Below are positions 28,326 to 37,419 of a stretch of DNA of 64,000 nucleotides, piece by piece. Below the pieces are notes generated by a model. The model saw only the letters and a list, made by a program, of their open reading frames with translations, made no database searches and had not been told where the DNA came from. The stretch comes from Sphingobacterium paucimobilis HER1398. GTDB lineage: Bacteria; Bacteroidota; Bacteroidia; Sphingobacteriales; Sphingobacteriaceae. Positions within the stretch are counted from its first letter, which is position 1; each line of letters starts with the position of its first letter. Both the position numbers and the translations under genes were made by a program. The stretch covers positions 1-64,000 of the forward strand of contig NZ_ATDL01000015.1 in the NCBI RefSeq assembly GCF_000416985.1, read 5' to 3'.

Positions 28326-30790
28326 TTGACTCGCTGCCTTTCGTCTTCATTCGATTGCTGTATCTTCTTCTCTTCACTTTTCTTACCTCTCGAAATCATA
28401 TAGGTAAAAGAAACATTGAATGTTCTGGTGGGACGCTTTTGATAAAAATTGATCACTGTCCCCTCTGTAGCTGTAAACTCACGTTCTCTTTGGGTATTGA
28501 AAATATCATCTACCTGAAAAACAATCCGACCTTTACCCTTAAAAAACGGTCGAGATAGGACTACGTCCGTGTAAAACTGATCTGCATATTGGGTATTGCC
28601 TCTATAAGATAGGGTCCGATAAGAAAAAGCGCAGGTAGTATCGAATAGATTGTTGAACTTTAGAATATGGTTTAAACGACCTTCAAAAACGGGCTGTGAC
28701 TGCTTCATATCCTTATGGATATACTCGGAGTTGAAAAATGAAAAATTGCCCTGTATACTCCACTGTTTATTGATACGCTGCGGAACAAATGCTGTAATAC
28801 CGTAATCTTGCTTGCTATTGAAATTGATCGGCTGGTATTTCAACAACTTACTGTCCATTGCCTTTACGGACTGGACAATGCTATTCTGGGTATCGGAGTA
28901 GAACAAATCGACGACTACTCCTTTCTTAAATGACAGGCCTGCTTCGACTTTATGTATAAACTCTGGCTGGAGCAAGGCATTGCCCTGGAGCACCACAAAA
29001 TCATCGATCTGCAGCGTATAGGGATTGATATCCTTGAAGGAGGGTCTTCGGATTCGCTTCCCATAATTCAGATGAATCGTGCTTCCTGTCCCCCTCCACG
29101 CCTGTGTCAAATAAATAGACGGAAAGAAATTGAGATACTGCTGATTCACCTTTTCCAAACTGGTTGTTGAACGCCCATCAATAAAAGTCTGCTCGGCCCT
29201 TATCCCTGCTTTAACTGAAAAGTCCTTTATATTTCTGTTAAATGACGCATACCCCATCAACAAGTCCTCGTGATAAACAAAGTTATTGCTATAAGCTGCA
29301 TCTTGTTCCCACTGATTGTCCAGGTAGTTGTTCCGGATCACGGTATTGTTTCTTCGGGTACCGACGTATTTCATTCCAACGGCAAATTTAGATCCTGACA
29401 GGTACCGTTTGTCGAGATCGGTCTGAAAGCTATATATATTGGTCGTGCTGGGGGAAAGATTCTGGTATTGCTGAACACCAGCCGACGATAGTGCGCGCAA
29501 CTGATAGTCATTCGATTCTTCATTATCGTTGTACAGATGGTCTGCCAACAATTTAAAAGTTGACGACAAGGTATCTAGCACTAAGGTGTAATTTAAAGTC
29601 GTATTCGACATGGTACCTTTGTTGATCCAGTTGTTCTCTGTCTTTTTAAATATCGTATCGTTCTCCTGTCGGTGTTCATTATCGGTATAGAACTTTTGAT
29701 CAGAATGGGAAGTTAGCAGAACAGACTGTAAGCCCAAGCTCTGTCGATCATTGAACTCGTAGCTGGTTGTTATCCGTGCATTATACCCCGTATTTTCTTT
29801 GAAACGTCTGGTATCACTCCTATATTCCGAGGCGTCTGCATAAAAGTTGTGGTAGTTAGCAACATGTCGCTGCTTATCGATCTTATAACCTAGAGCACCG
29901 GAGGCTTTAAACTTGCCACGGTTATAGTCGAACATGCTGCCTCCATTATAAAAGGGATCTTTCCCCTGCTGCTTGTACCTGCTTGCCAAGATAATCTTAT
30001 ATCCCTCATTAACGCCTTTCTTAAGGATTATTCGGACTATACCTCCTGTGCCTTCAGCTTCGTACTCCGCACCCGGATTGGCGATTACTTCTATCTTGTT
30101 TATGTCTTCGGAGGGTATGGAACGGAGGTATTCGGACAGTTCAAATGAAGACATTCTCAGTACGACATCTCCTATCATCACGACAACAGACTGACTACCT
30201 CTCATAGTAATATTCCCGCCAGCGTCTACCCAAAGACTGGGCGTCCTTTGCAGAAGCTCTAAAGAAGATAGGCCTGTGCCTAATAGGGTGCCATCGATAT
30301 TGACGACCATACGATCTACTAACCGAACATACTGAGGTTTTGCCGTTTGGACATGGACAGTCTCTAAAATGGTATTGTCTTTCTCGAGAACGACTTCGAA
30401 GCCAGGAGTCATTGTACGTAAAGCTACACGTTGGGTAATATACCCCAGACTGGAAACCTCGATAGATAGACGTTGAAGTTCGGCATTTACTTTAAATCTA
30501 AATCGCCCCTGATCGTCACAGACCAATGTACTTAGGGTAGAGTCGCCCATTGTAATCCGTACAGAAGCATAGGCTATCGGTTTCCTCAAATTATCCACAA
30601 CTATACCTTCAAAATTCTGTGGATCGATTCTCTCTGAATTCGATTTTCCAGCAAGCTTTCCATCTGATGCATACGGATCTGAAGATAAAAAATGCTCATG
30701 TTTAGCGAAGCACATCTCCCCAGGAGTATTCCATATGACCATTAAAAAACAAACCGACCTTACGAGCTTATCGAAGATAATCATACGCAT
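28322..30790 (-). CDS. TonB-dependent receptor, outer-membrane beta-barrel type (OMP_b-brl_3)
   Basis: 822 residues. N-terminal hydrophobic leader, then a carboxypeptidase-like domain at about 60-140 (FEGIVVDNLRKPIAYASVRI), plug (LLGTGLSSLELLQRTPSLWV, GGIVRIILKKGV) and a long barrel whose end (KRPTRTFNVSFTYMISRGKK) is typical of the beta-barrel family 3 (PF14905). These receptors act without SusD; substrates range from peptides to siderophores and are not predictable. No STN domain, so no FecR signalling. Bases 30690-30713 in its leader recur at 19296-19319. Confidence 0.9.
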   Translation of the reverse strand: MRMIIFDKLVRSVCFLMVIWNTPGEMCFAKHEHFLSSDPYASDGKLAGKSNSERIDPQNFEGIVVDNLRKPIAYASVRITMGDSTLSTLVCDDQGRFRFKVNAELQRLSIEVSSLGYITQRVALRTMTPGFEVVLEKDNTILETVHVQTAKPQYVRLVDRMVVNIDGTLLGTGLSSLELLQRTPSLWVDAGGNITMRGSQSVVVMIGDVVLRMSSFELSEYLRSIPSEDINKIEVIANPGAEYEAEGTGGIVRIILKKGVNEGYKIILASRYKQQGKDPFYNGGSMFDYNRGKFKASGALGYKIDKQRHVANYHNFYADASEYRSDTRRFKENTGYNARITTSYEFNDRQSLGLQSVLLTSHSDQKFYTDNEHRQENDTIFKKTENNWINKGTMSNTTLNYTLVLDTLSSTFKLLADHLYNDNEESNDYQLRALSSAGVQQYQNLSPSTTNIYSFQTDLDKRYLSGSKFAVGMKYVGTRRNNTVIRNNYLDNQWEQDAAYSNNFVYHEDLLMGYASFNRNIKDFSVKAGIRAEQTFIDGRSTTSLEKVNQQYLNFFPSIYLTQAWRGTGSTIHLNYGKRIRRPSFKDINPYTLQIDDFVVLQGNALLQPEFIHKVEAGLSFKKGVVVDLFYSDTQNSIVQSVKAMDSKLLKYQPINFNSKQDYGITAFVPQRINKQWSIQGNFSFFNSEYIHKDMKQSQPVFEGRLNHILKFNNLFDTTCAFSYRTLSYRGNTQYADQFYTDVVLSRPFFKGKGRIVFQVDDIFNTQREREFTATEGTVINFYQKRPTRTFNVSFTYMISRGKKSEEKKIQQSNEDERQRVN
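30690..30713 (+). repeat. 24-bp sequence identical (inverted) to 19296-19319
   Basis: Exact 24-base match, here within the codons for the N-terminal leader of the TonB receptor (AKHEHFL). Confidence 0.7.
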
Positions 30791-31015
30791 ATGAAAATAG
30801 AAATAAGTGTAAATAAAATAACCTGTATCCTTACTGACATTACATTTTTATTATCTGGGTACAATTAATTAGCTTGGCTGCTCAATGAGCTTCCTTAATC
30901 AGCCCTGAAGATAGAACAAGTCTTGAGGTAGGTGAACGTAATTTAGGTGGGCTGTCTTAATTATTCGGTAAACGGGGGATTGACCTCGGTTAAATTATAA
31001 TACGTCTGGGATCAA

Positions 31016-31183
31016 ATGATACGACACCATGAGATCACCGACAGCGAGCTGAGGGCAAAAATCCGTAAAGGGAAAGTGTGCTGCTGGGCGGGCAACAAGA
31101 GACTGAAAATTTACGGTACATTAAGCTGTGCTTCCGGTAAACGGATGAAAAGGGAAAACAGACGAATGCTTACTTTTTCTTGA
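31016..31183 (+). pseudogene. Truncated Ada-type metal-binding domain
   Basis: 55 codons from ATG (31016): MIRHHEITDSELRAKIRKGK, GNKRLKIYGTLSCASGKRMK, RENRR, then MLTFS and stop. This resembles the first half of the stand-alone Ada metal-binding domain proteins of Bacteroidota (…LKIYG.L.C.SGKRMK.ENRVFF…). The second half with the GYRPCGHC cysteine pair is missing; the frame ends inside the 3' end of the convergent TPR gene. It is therefore a remnant cut off at the junction with that gene. Recognised by sequence pattern only. Confidence 0.7.
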
Positions 31184-33701
31184 ACTGCTGCAAACGCTGC
31201 TTGGCCGAAGGAATGACATCATCATCGCCTTCATAATTTTCAAGGATGCTTTCTAACGTACTCTTGGCCTGGACAGCATTGCCTTTGCGCGCATAGGTAT
31301 CGGCGAGGAGGATAAAACTCTTTGCCACCCAATAATCATGGGAGTCCATATTCTCGATTACATCAAAGGCGGACTTTTGGGCTTTGTCGTACTCCTTGTT
31401 TTCATACTGCAATAGCCCTACACGATACCGCGCCTCTGCACTGACGGCAGCCTGGCTTTTTAGAGCGGCCAAGTTCAGTTCCTTCAATGCAGATTCCTTA
31501 TTCCCCTGTTGTAACATGGCCTTGGCAGTATAGAGGTGCGCAGTCGCCAGTTCTTCGTCGGAAGCCCGATCATAGTTTTTGATCAATTTGACATACTTAT
31601 CCATCTGCTTTAAGTCACCGATCTCGAAATAACAGATCATCAGATTGGTGACGGCGTATCCGTAGTTGTCTTTGTAATCGGTATTGAGCTCAAGTTTCTT
31701 GAGGTGTACAATGGCTTCATTGTATTCCTTCAGACTCAAGTATAGTGCAGCCGCGGTAAGGAGTGTATTCTCTGTATAGGGGCTGGTCCAATCGTTGAGG
31801 ATAATGTTGAGATCCTTCAGCGCTTCTCTGGGGTGCCCTGTATGGTATAAGCTGACCCCACGGATATAGCGTGCGTGCTTCTCTTGTCTGGGTTTTGGAA
31901 ACTTATCGAAATAGGCATTGATTGCCTCTACTGCGGGGCCATATTGGCCTCTGGAAAATAGTGTCTGACTTGCCTTGAATGCCAGATTGTCCTGCTCCGC
32001 GGGACTCAGATCGGTGATATTGTTGCTGAGGGCGTACTGAATATAGCTGGTCGCATCGCCTTGATCGAGATAGATGTTTTCAATGGATCGCATGGCTTGT
32101 GCTGCTTCCCTGGTCGTACTGTATCCGGTCACCACTTTCTGAAAAGTGGCCATCGCAGCTTCGGTGTTATCCTGATTGTACTGGACAAGTCCGATGGTCA
32201 GCAGTGCTCTCGGTACATAGCTGCTGCGCGGGTATTTTTTGATCATCTTTTCCAATCCTTTGATAGCATCCTCATAATTACCTGCCAGGAAATAGACATA
32301 GGGTATCTCGAATGCTACGTCATCGGCGTAGTCTGAGGTCGGAAATTTTTCAACGACGGAGCGCAGGGTCTTGACCTTGGCTTCGTTGTCGCCCTGCAAG
32401 CCCTGAATAATGCCGTGCTGGAACAAGGCGTAATCTTGGTTGGGCGCTTTGCTGTTGATCAGCCGGTCATAATATTGATTGGCCCGTTGATAATTTCGGG
32501 TCGCCAAATAGGAATCTCCCAGACGTGCGATCACATCGTACTGTATATTTTTGTCTAAAGAACTTTCGGCGGTGGCCAGAAAGCGTTCAAAATACTGGGC
32601 TGCCATGCTATATCTGTGAATACGGAAAGCGGAATAGGCCAAAGCATAGTTGGCATAATTGTATACATCAGTGTTCCGTGCTGCAGGCAGACTGAGGAAT
32701 CTGGAAAAGTTGTCGACCGCCTCGCTGTATTTACGTACTTCGTACATGGCTTCTGCTTTCCAATAGGTTGCCAACGCTGCCATTTCGATATCTATTGGCA
32801 ATTTTTCTGCCCGCATCAACATGGATATGCTGTTTTCAAAGGCGCGTTCGTTATAAAACTCCAGCCCCCGATAATAGGTTATCTTTTGATAGACCGCATC
32901 GGCTTTCTGTTTTCTATTGGGAAATGACTCAAACAAATAGACAGCTGTCTCAAAATTACTGCCACCGGATAGGATTTCGGCGGTGCGTGTTTCGCTATTT
33001 TCGTTTTGATCCTTTTCGAGATTAATATGGGCGTACTTCATCGCGAGGTATTCCTGAAGGGGCCTCAGTGCGACCTGAATCGAGTCCAATTCGCCTAGAA
33101 TTTTGGCGTAGTTATACAGGGCATCTGCCTTCAATTCCTGGTCAAAATCCATTTTTGAAGCCTTGGAAAATGCAGCCCTGGCGCCTTGTTTGTCTCCTTT
33201 CTCTTGGGCAATCTTGCCCAGGGCAATCGTCGAGCTCTGGTAAAAAGCGTCCGATGGCCCTACTTTCTTCAGAATGGAGGCTGCTCTTTCATACTCGCCG
33301 GCGTGATAGGCCATGATACCGATTCTGTTATTATCGATATTGTTGCGCGCAGCATTGGGATACCTTTCGGGCAAGGGACTATGAAAAGGGCGTCTAAAAT
33401 CATTCATATCAAAATAGATGCTGGCCACGACTTGGCGCAATTCGGCTTCCAGGTCTTTCCGCTCTATCTTCATATTGGGACTCCGGCGGATCTTGACCGC
33501 ATCGGCAAGCATAGGACGGTAATCGCGTACGACCTCAATGGAATCTAAAACTGTTGATTTACTATTGACCTTTTGATCACCAAGTTGTCGATTTTCGTCC
33601 TTTTGTTTTCCTTGATCCTGTGCATACCCTGCCAGCAGCAGCACTGAAAAAATACCGGTAAGTATATGTCTCTTATAGCCTATGTGTTGTTTACCTATCA
33701 T
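31170..33701 (-). CDS. Secreted tetratricopeptide-repeat protein
   Basis: 843 residues, signal peptide with cleavage near LLAGYAQD. From about residue 115 to the end it is a continuous array of TPR helices (e.g. GIMAYHAGEYERAASILKK, YSMAAQYFERFLATAESS, GQYGPAVEAINAYFDKFPKP, KEYDKAQKSAFDVIENMDSH). Residues about 50-90 (LDSIEVVRDYRPMLADAVKI) are unlike TPR and recall the N-terminus of a different class of Bacteroidota outer-membrane proteins, so the gene may be a fusion. TPR lattices of this size usually scaffold envelope complexes. Its tail overlaps the Ada-like remnant by 14 bases. Partner unknown. Confidence 0.82.
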   Translation of the reverse strand: MIGKQHIGYKRHILTGIFSVLLLAGYAQDQGKQKDENRQLGDQKVNSKSTVLDSIEVVRDYRPMLADAVKIRRSPNMKIERKDLEAELRQVVASIYFDMNDFRRPFHSPLPERYPNAARNNIDNNRIGIMAYHAGEYERAASILKKVGPSDAFYQSSTIALGKIAQEKGDKQGARAAFSKASKMDFDQELKADALYNYAKILGELDSIQVALRPLQEYLAMKYAHINLEKDQNENSETRTAEILSGGSNFETAVYLFESFPNRKQKADAVYQKITYYRGLEFYNERAFENSISMLMRAEKLPIDIEMAALATYWKAEAMYEVRKYSEAVDNFSRFLSLPAARNTDVYNYANYALAYSAFRIHRYSMAAQYFERFLATAESSLDKNIQYDVIARLGDSYLATRNYQRANQYYDRLINSKAPNQDYALFQHGIIQGLQGDNEAKVKTLRSVVEKFPTSDYADDVAFEIPYVYFLAGNYEDAIKGLEKMIKKYPRSSYVPRALLTIGLVQYNQDNTEAAMATFQKVVTGYSTTREAAQAMRSIENIYLDQGDATSYIQYALSNNITDLSPAEQDNLAFKASQTLFSRGQYGPAVEAINAYFDKFPKPRQEKHARYIRGVSLYHTGHPREALKDLNIILNDWTSPYTENTLLTAAALYLSLKEYNEAIVHLKKLELNTDYKDNYGYAVTNLMICYFEIGDLKQMDKYVKLIKNYDRASDEELATAHLYTAKAMLQQGNKESALKELNLAALKSQAAVSAEARYRVGLLQYENKEYDKAQKSAFDVIENMDSHDYWVAKSFILLADTYARKGNAVQAKSTLESILENYEGDDDVIPSAKQRLQQFKKK

Positions 33702-33883
33702 TGTTATTCCCTTTTTCTAAGCTTTTTCACGAATCCTCTTAACGAAGGCTACACGAATGAGCCCGCTAAGTTAACCGACTAAAGATGCATTAAAACCATG
33801 CCACAATTTAAGTTTTAATAACTCTTAACTTTTGAAGCTGGAATTTATGATTCCCATAAAAGATAAAAAAGCGGTAGCGGGAT

Positions 33884-34393
33884 TTACGGTGTTTCAGGCA
33901 CAGTATCTTTTCGGACTAGTTTCCATTTCGGACGTTCGTCCGGATCATATTGAATAGATTTTTTTTCATTTTGGTAGACGCTGATTATAGAGTGACCATC
34001 CACTTCTTCAATAAACCGAATCTCAGAATTTCCTGACAGAGAAAGCATTCTCCCTTTGGGTTCAAGCCTGCTATTTAAAACTAACAGTAGCAGCGGTACT
34101 ATAGAAGATATCAGAAATAGAACGGGGAATCGATGACGAAATCGCTTGACAAAGATCAGGCTCCAGGTCAAGATAAACGTACCAAAGAAAAGGATATTGA
34201 CTATAATGAACACCTGGTCCACCTGAGAATCTGGAATAAAGGAATAATGAGGAAGTTGATAAAAATGTTGATAAAAGACTCCCTGGAAGAGAATGGGGTA
34301 GAAATACATACCAACAAGTAAAATATAGATTGTTGGGAATAATATGAATATTATTCCCAACAATTTTATTAGTGTATTCTTTTCTAGCTTCAT
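33884..34393 (-). CDS. Unrecognised small integral membrane protein
   Basis: 169 residues from the ATG at 34393. Predicted membrane helices at about 8-30 (LIKLLGIIFILFPTIYILLV), 60-83 (VFIIVNILFFGTFILTWSLI) and 90-108 (VLFLISSIVPLLLLVL), followed by a soluble C-terminal tail of about 55 residues rich in charge. I do not recognise the family. Upstream in-frame codons to 34501 overlap the amidohydrolase remnant and are not expected to be translated. A striking palindrome occupies the codons of the first helix (34329-34364). Confidence 0.65.
   Translation of the reverse strand: MKLEKNTLIKLLGIIFILFPTIYILLVGMYFYPILFQGVFYQHFYQLPHYSFIPDSQVDQVFIIVNILFFGTFILTWSLIFVKRFRHRFPVLFLISSIVPLLLLVLNSRLEPKGRMLSLSGNSEIRFIEEVDGHSIISVYQNEKKSIQYDPDERPKWKLVRKDTVPETP
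34329..34364. repeat. 17-bp perfect inverted repeat inside a coding region
   Basis: Arms 34329-34345 and 34348-34364 are perfectly complementary (starting ATTGTTGGGAATAAT) with a 2-base loop. It encodes part of the first membrane helix of the membrane protein at 33884-34393 (minus). As near-complete palindromic DNA or a very stable mRNA hairpin close to the start codon, it could affect expression. Confidence 0.75.
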
Positions 34394-34427
34394 GACCTTG
34401 TGTTGGACTATTGCTAATATACAACTT

Positions 34428-34700
34428 TTAGATGATGTCTTCCTTGTACTGCGCCAAATAAGGGGCGTTCCCTCCCATATCGCGTACGGTAGTGATGCCA
34501 TGCCGAAGCATATTGTCCAGTATTTTGTCTGTGGCTCCCCTTGCCCTGTCTACATCGGACAGGTCGATCGCCGCCAAATGAATATGTGCGTCAAATAAAC
34601 CAGGTACGATGAATTTACCCGTGCAATCTATCTCTTCAACGTGGCGACCTATACTGATCTTGGTTTTAGAAATCGTCTTGATAAAACTATCTTGGTAAAA
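34428..34700 (-). pseudogene. N-terminal fragment of an amidohydrolase
   Basis: A 90-codon open frame without start codon: IDCTGKFIVPGLFDAHIHLA, ATDKILDNMLRHGITTVRDM, GGNAPYLAQYKEDII, then stop. 'GKFIVPGLFDAHIHL' carries the HxH metal-binding motif at the start of the amidohydrolase/imidazolonepropionase-like TIM barrel, and 'GITTVRDMGG' is the next conserved block. The true protein would be over 400 residues, so both the beginning and the catalytic remainder are lost. It is bounded by an in-frame TAA at 34701-34703. Confidence 0.82.
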
Positions 34701-34825
34701 TTAGGACAACTATTCAGATACCGTTTAAAATACTACATTTACTATTTGAAACCTTGCCTTTGCTGTTTTAAGCTTTTTGTTTTACTATTATTGTGACAAG
34801 TTTGATGTAAATTAAACTAAAGGCC

Positions 34826-36439
34826 ATGAAAAAGATCATTTTTACATTTCTCAGTTTCCTGTTAATATCGTCTGCAACATACGCGCAAAAAGGCATCAAC
34901 TTTAATCGCTCCTATGCTGGAGGGGGCAGATTGCTGATGTTCCTAGATAGCACTGCTAAAAATGTTTATTACGGCACCACCTTTCCAAATCTAGATAATA
35001 CCTCCTTTAGTTACTTACCAGGAGAAAACAGTGTGAGTATCAATACCTATTTTAGAAAGAATGATCGTGTAGAGGATTATCGTTATACGATTCTAATTGA
35101 CAACACTCCGCTAACAGTTAATAAATCGATCGACATAAAGGAACTAAAAACTGTCGATCATGCGGGTGAAATACTCCGCACTACGTCCCTTGGCGATTTT
35201 GTTATAAAAGGCACAGCGATTACAGTATTAATCTACAGTATTAATAACCCGTTGAATATCCAGAAGTCCGTTTTTTATGGAAAACAATTTCCGAAAGCGA
35301 AGATTACCGCTTTTTTAAAGAATTTCACAACGGATAAAGGATTTGATTCTAGTTGGATATTCGATCCAGAAGAGAAATCAGATTTCACTTTTACGGAAAA
35401 AGACCTTGACTTAACCCTAGTAAAAGATAAAACTGATATAGACTACCTTTATTCCACAAGCATAAAAGATAAGCAAACTAATAAAATAATCTTCGAATCA
35501 ACGGCTTGGAATTACAGTATCATTAGTGAAGATGAATCTGCTCTTTTAGCTAGTGTGAAAATCGATAAAAACGTTTTTAGAAAGTCGGGCGATTATGAGA
35601 TTATCATTCAGCCATTGATGAACTGGAAACATTGCTGGGAATGTGGTATTTCGGCAAAAGAAATAGAAAGTTACATTAGCAGATATACACTTTCTGTGAC
35701 ACTGGAAAACGAAAGTTACAGTCAAAAAGAGGTTTGGACGTATGTTGGTCTAGCCTGCTCAATCCTAGGTATATTATCGGGTCTCACTATGGTTTATATT
35801 AAACGTAAGAACAAGAAAAAGCTGGCTGAAAAAGAGCAACAGGAGAATATTGCAAAGCTTCAACTAAGTTCTATCCGTAGTCAGCTAAATCCTCATTTTC
35901 TGTTTAACGCACTTGCTGGCATTCAGAACCTGATGAACAAGAACGAGGTAGACAATGCCAATAAATATCTCACGAAATTTGCGCGGTTGACGCGTACTGT
36001 ACTGGGTGACAAGGAGCTCATCAGTTTGTCTCAAGAAAAGAAATTATTGGATGATTATCTACAGATGGAGCAATTGCGGTTTGGTTTTAAGTATGAGATC
36101 AATCAGGCTCAGGACCTGGATTTAGATAATGTCGAAATACCGAGTATGTTGCTGCAACCTTTTGTAGAAAATGCGGTGAAGCATGGTGTCGCCCAAAAAG
36201 CGGACGATGGAGATATCGTTGTCTCCTTTATCAGGCAAGCAAACAATCTCGTGCTGACGGTTGCTGACAACGGGAATGGATTTGATACAGACAAACCGAA
36301 TAAGGGACTGGGAATCGTGTTAAGCAACAATAGAATAGCTTTGTTAAATAGGATTTATAAAGAAAATCACTTTACTTTAGCGATGCAATCAAGCGACAAA
36401 GGCACTAAAATAAGCATAACTTTAACGGAGTGGCTATAA
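34826..36439 (+). CDS. LytS-type sensor histidine kinase
   Basis: 537 residues. Signal peptide (cleavage near TYAQK), a large periplasmic beta-rich sensor of about 280 residues with no family I recognise, one membrane helix at about 307-327 (YVGLACSILGILSGLTMVYI), a short coiled coil and then the His_kinase domain (PF06580): SQLNPHFLFNALAGIQN with the phospho-accepting His, and the ATPase part MLLQPFVENAVKHGV, ADNGNGFD. Its stop overlaps the start region of the response regulator, so the two are co-translated. The cysteine pair CWEC in the sensor near residue 272 might bind metal or form a disulfide. Confidence 0.93.
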   Translation: MKKIIFTFLSFLLISSATYAQKGINFNRSYAGGGRLLMFLDSTAKNVYYGTTFPNLDNTSFSYLPGENSVSINTYFRKNDRVEDYRYTILIDNTPLTVNKSIDIKELKTVDHAGEILRTTSLGDFVIKGTAITVLIYSINNPLNIQKSVFYGKQFPKAKITAFLKNFTTDKGFDSSWIFDPEEKSDFTFTEKDLDLTLVKDKTDIDYLYSTSIKDKQTNKIIFESTAWNYSIISEDESALLASVKIDKNVFRKSGDYEIIIQPLMNWKHCWECGISAKEIESYISRYTLSVTLENESYSQKEVWTYVGLACSILGILSGLTMVYIKRKNKKKLAEKEQQENIAKLQLSSIRSQLNPHFLFNALAGIQNLMNKNEVDNANKYLTKFARLTRTVLGDKELISLSQEKKLLDDYLQMEQLRFGFKYEINQAQDLDLDNVEIPSMLLQPFVENAVKHGVAQKADDGDIVVSFIRQANNLVLTVADNGNGFDTDKPNKGLGIVLSNNRIALLNRIYKENHFTLAMQSSDKGTKISITLTEWL

Positions 36440-36441
36440 GT

Positions 36442-37206
36442 ATGATGAAAGCAATTTTAATTGATGACGAAATTTCGAACTTAGAAAATCTGCGGACTTT
36501 GCTTGAAAAGCACTGTCCGCAGTTAACGATAATCGCAACAGTACAAACGGTCCATGACGCTGTTGATGCTATTGTAAAGTATTCGCCGAATTTGGTATTT
36601 CTAGATATTCAAATGGGAGAACAAACAGGCTTTGACGTGCTGCGGTTGCTTCCTCAGCGCAATTTCGAAGTTGTTTTTGTTACTGCTTATGACCATTATG
36701 GTATACAAGCTGTAAAATTTGCCGCTTTGGATTATCTTTTAAAGCCTATTGATATTGAAGAGTTGACAATAGCAGTTAATAAAGCGGAACAAAAGGTGCG
36801 GGCACAGACACAAACCTCGCAACTCGATTTTTTAATGCAGCAGTTAAGAAAGCCTGATGCGACCATGAGTAAGATAGCTTTACAGATGCAAGGTGAAATA
36901 AGATATGTAGCTTTATCGGAAATCGTACGCTGTGAAGCGGACAATACCTATACACATTTCTTCCTGTCGAACAACGAAAATCTGTTGGTCTCGAAATCGC
37001 TTAAAGAATACGCCGATCTCCTACGTCCAAATGGTTTTTTAAGAACGCATCAAAGTCATTTGGTAAATCCTAAATACGTAAAAAGCTGGTTGAAGGAAGA
37101 CGGTGGTACTTTACTTTTATTCTCAGGAACAAAAATTCCTATTTCTAAACCCAATAGGGAAACGGTAAAACAGGCTTTGCAACAATACAACCAGTCAGCT
37201 ATTTAG
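36442..37206 (+). CDS. LytTR-family response regulator
   Basis: 254 residues from the ATG at 36442 (ATGATG, so 36445 is possible). Receiver domain about 1-120: AILIDDE at the N-terminus, phospho-acceptor Asp in LVFLDIQMG, VTAYDHYG, LKPID. Residues about 150-250 form the LytTR DNA-binding domain (EIVRCEADNTYTHFFL, LRTHQSHLVNPKYVKSW, KIPISKPNRE). Start lies two bases after the kinase stop. LytTR regulators bind direct repeats; targets unknown. Confidence 0.94.
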   Translation: MMKAILIDDEISNLENLRTLLEKHCPQLTIIATVQTVHDAVDAIVKYSPNLVFLDIQMGEQTGFDVLRLLPQRNFEVVFVTAYDHYGIQAVKFAALDYLLKPIDIEELTIAVNKAEQKVRAQTQTSQLDFLMQQLRKPDATMSKIALQMQGEIRYVALSEIVRCEADNTYTHFFLSNNENLLVSKSLKEYADLLRPNGFLRTHQSHLVNPKYVKSWLKEDGGTLLLFSGTKIPISKPNRETVKQALQQYNQSAI

Positions 37207-37419
37207 CAATATCACCTTCCGGGTTTCTAAAAGTGACCGGTGCCTCGGAGACCGATTTGCCCGTCATGCAAATCTTCGCAATGCTGAATACTCTAGTAAT
37301 TGCGGGGAGCTGCTGCTTGTAATTCGGATAGCTGACAAAAAATGTAAAAGAATCTTATCATATTTTGATTTTATAAAAGCATAATAATGTGGAGATTTGT
37401 ATAGTCCAACAGACGAAAC

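Noticed and set aside
33884..34501. Extended membrane protein to 34501
   Set aside because: The extra 36 codons are read in another phase over the amidohydrolase remnant; ATG at 34393 is better.
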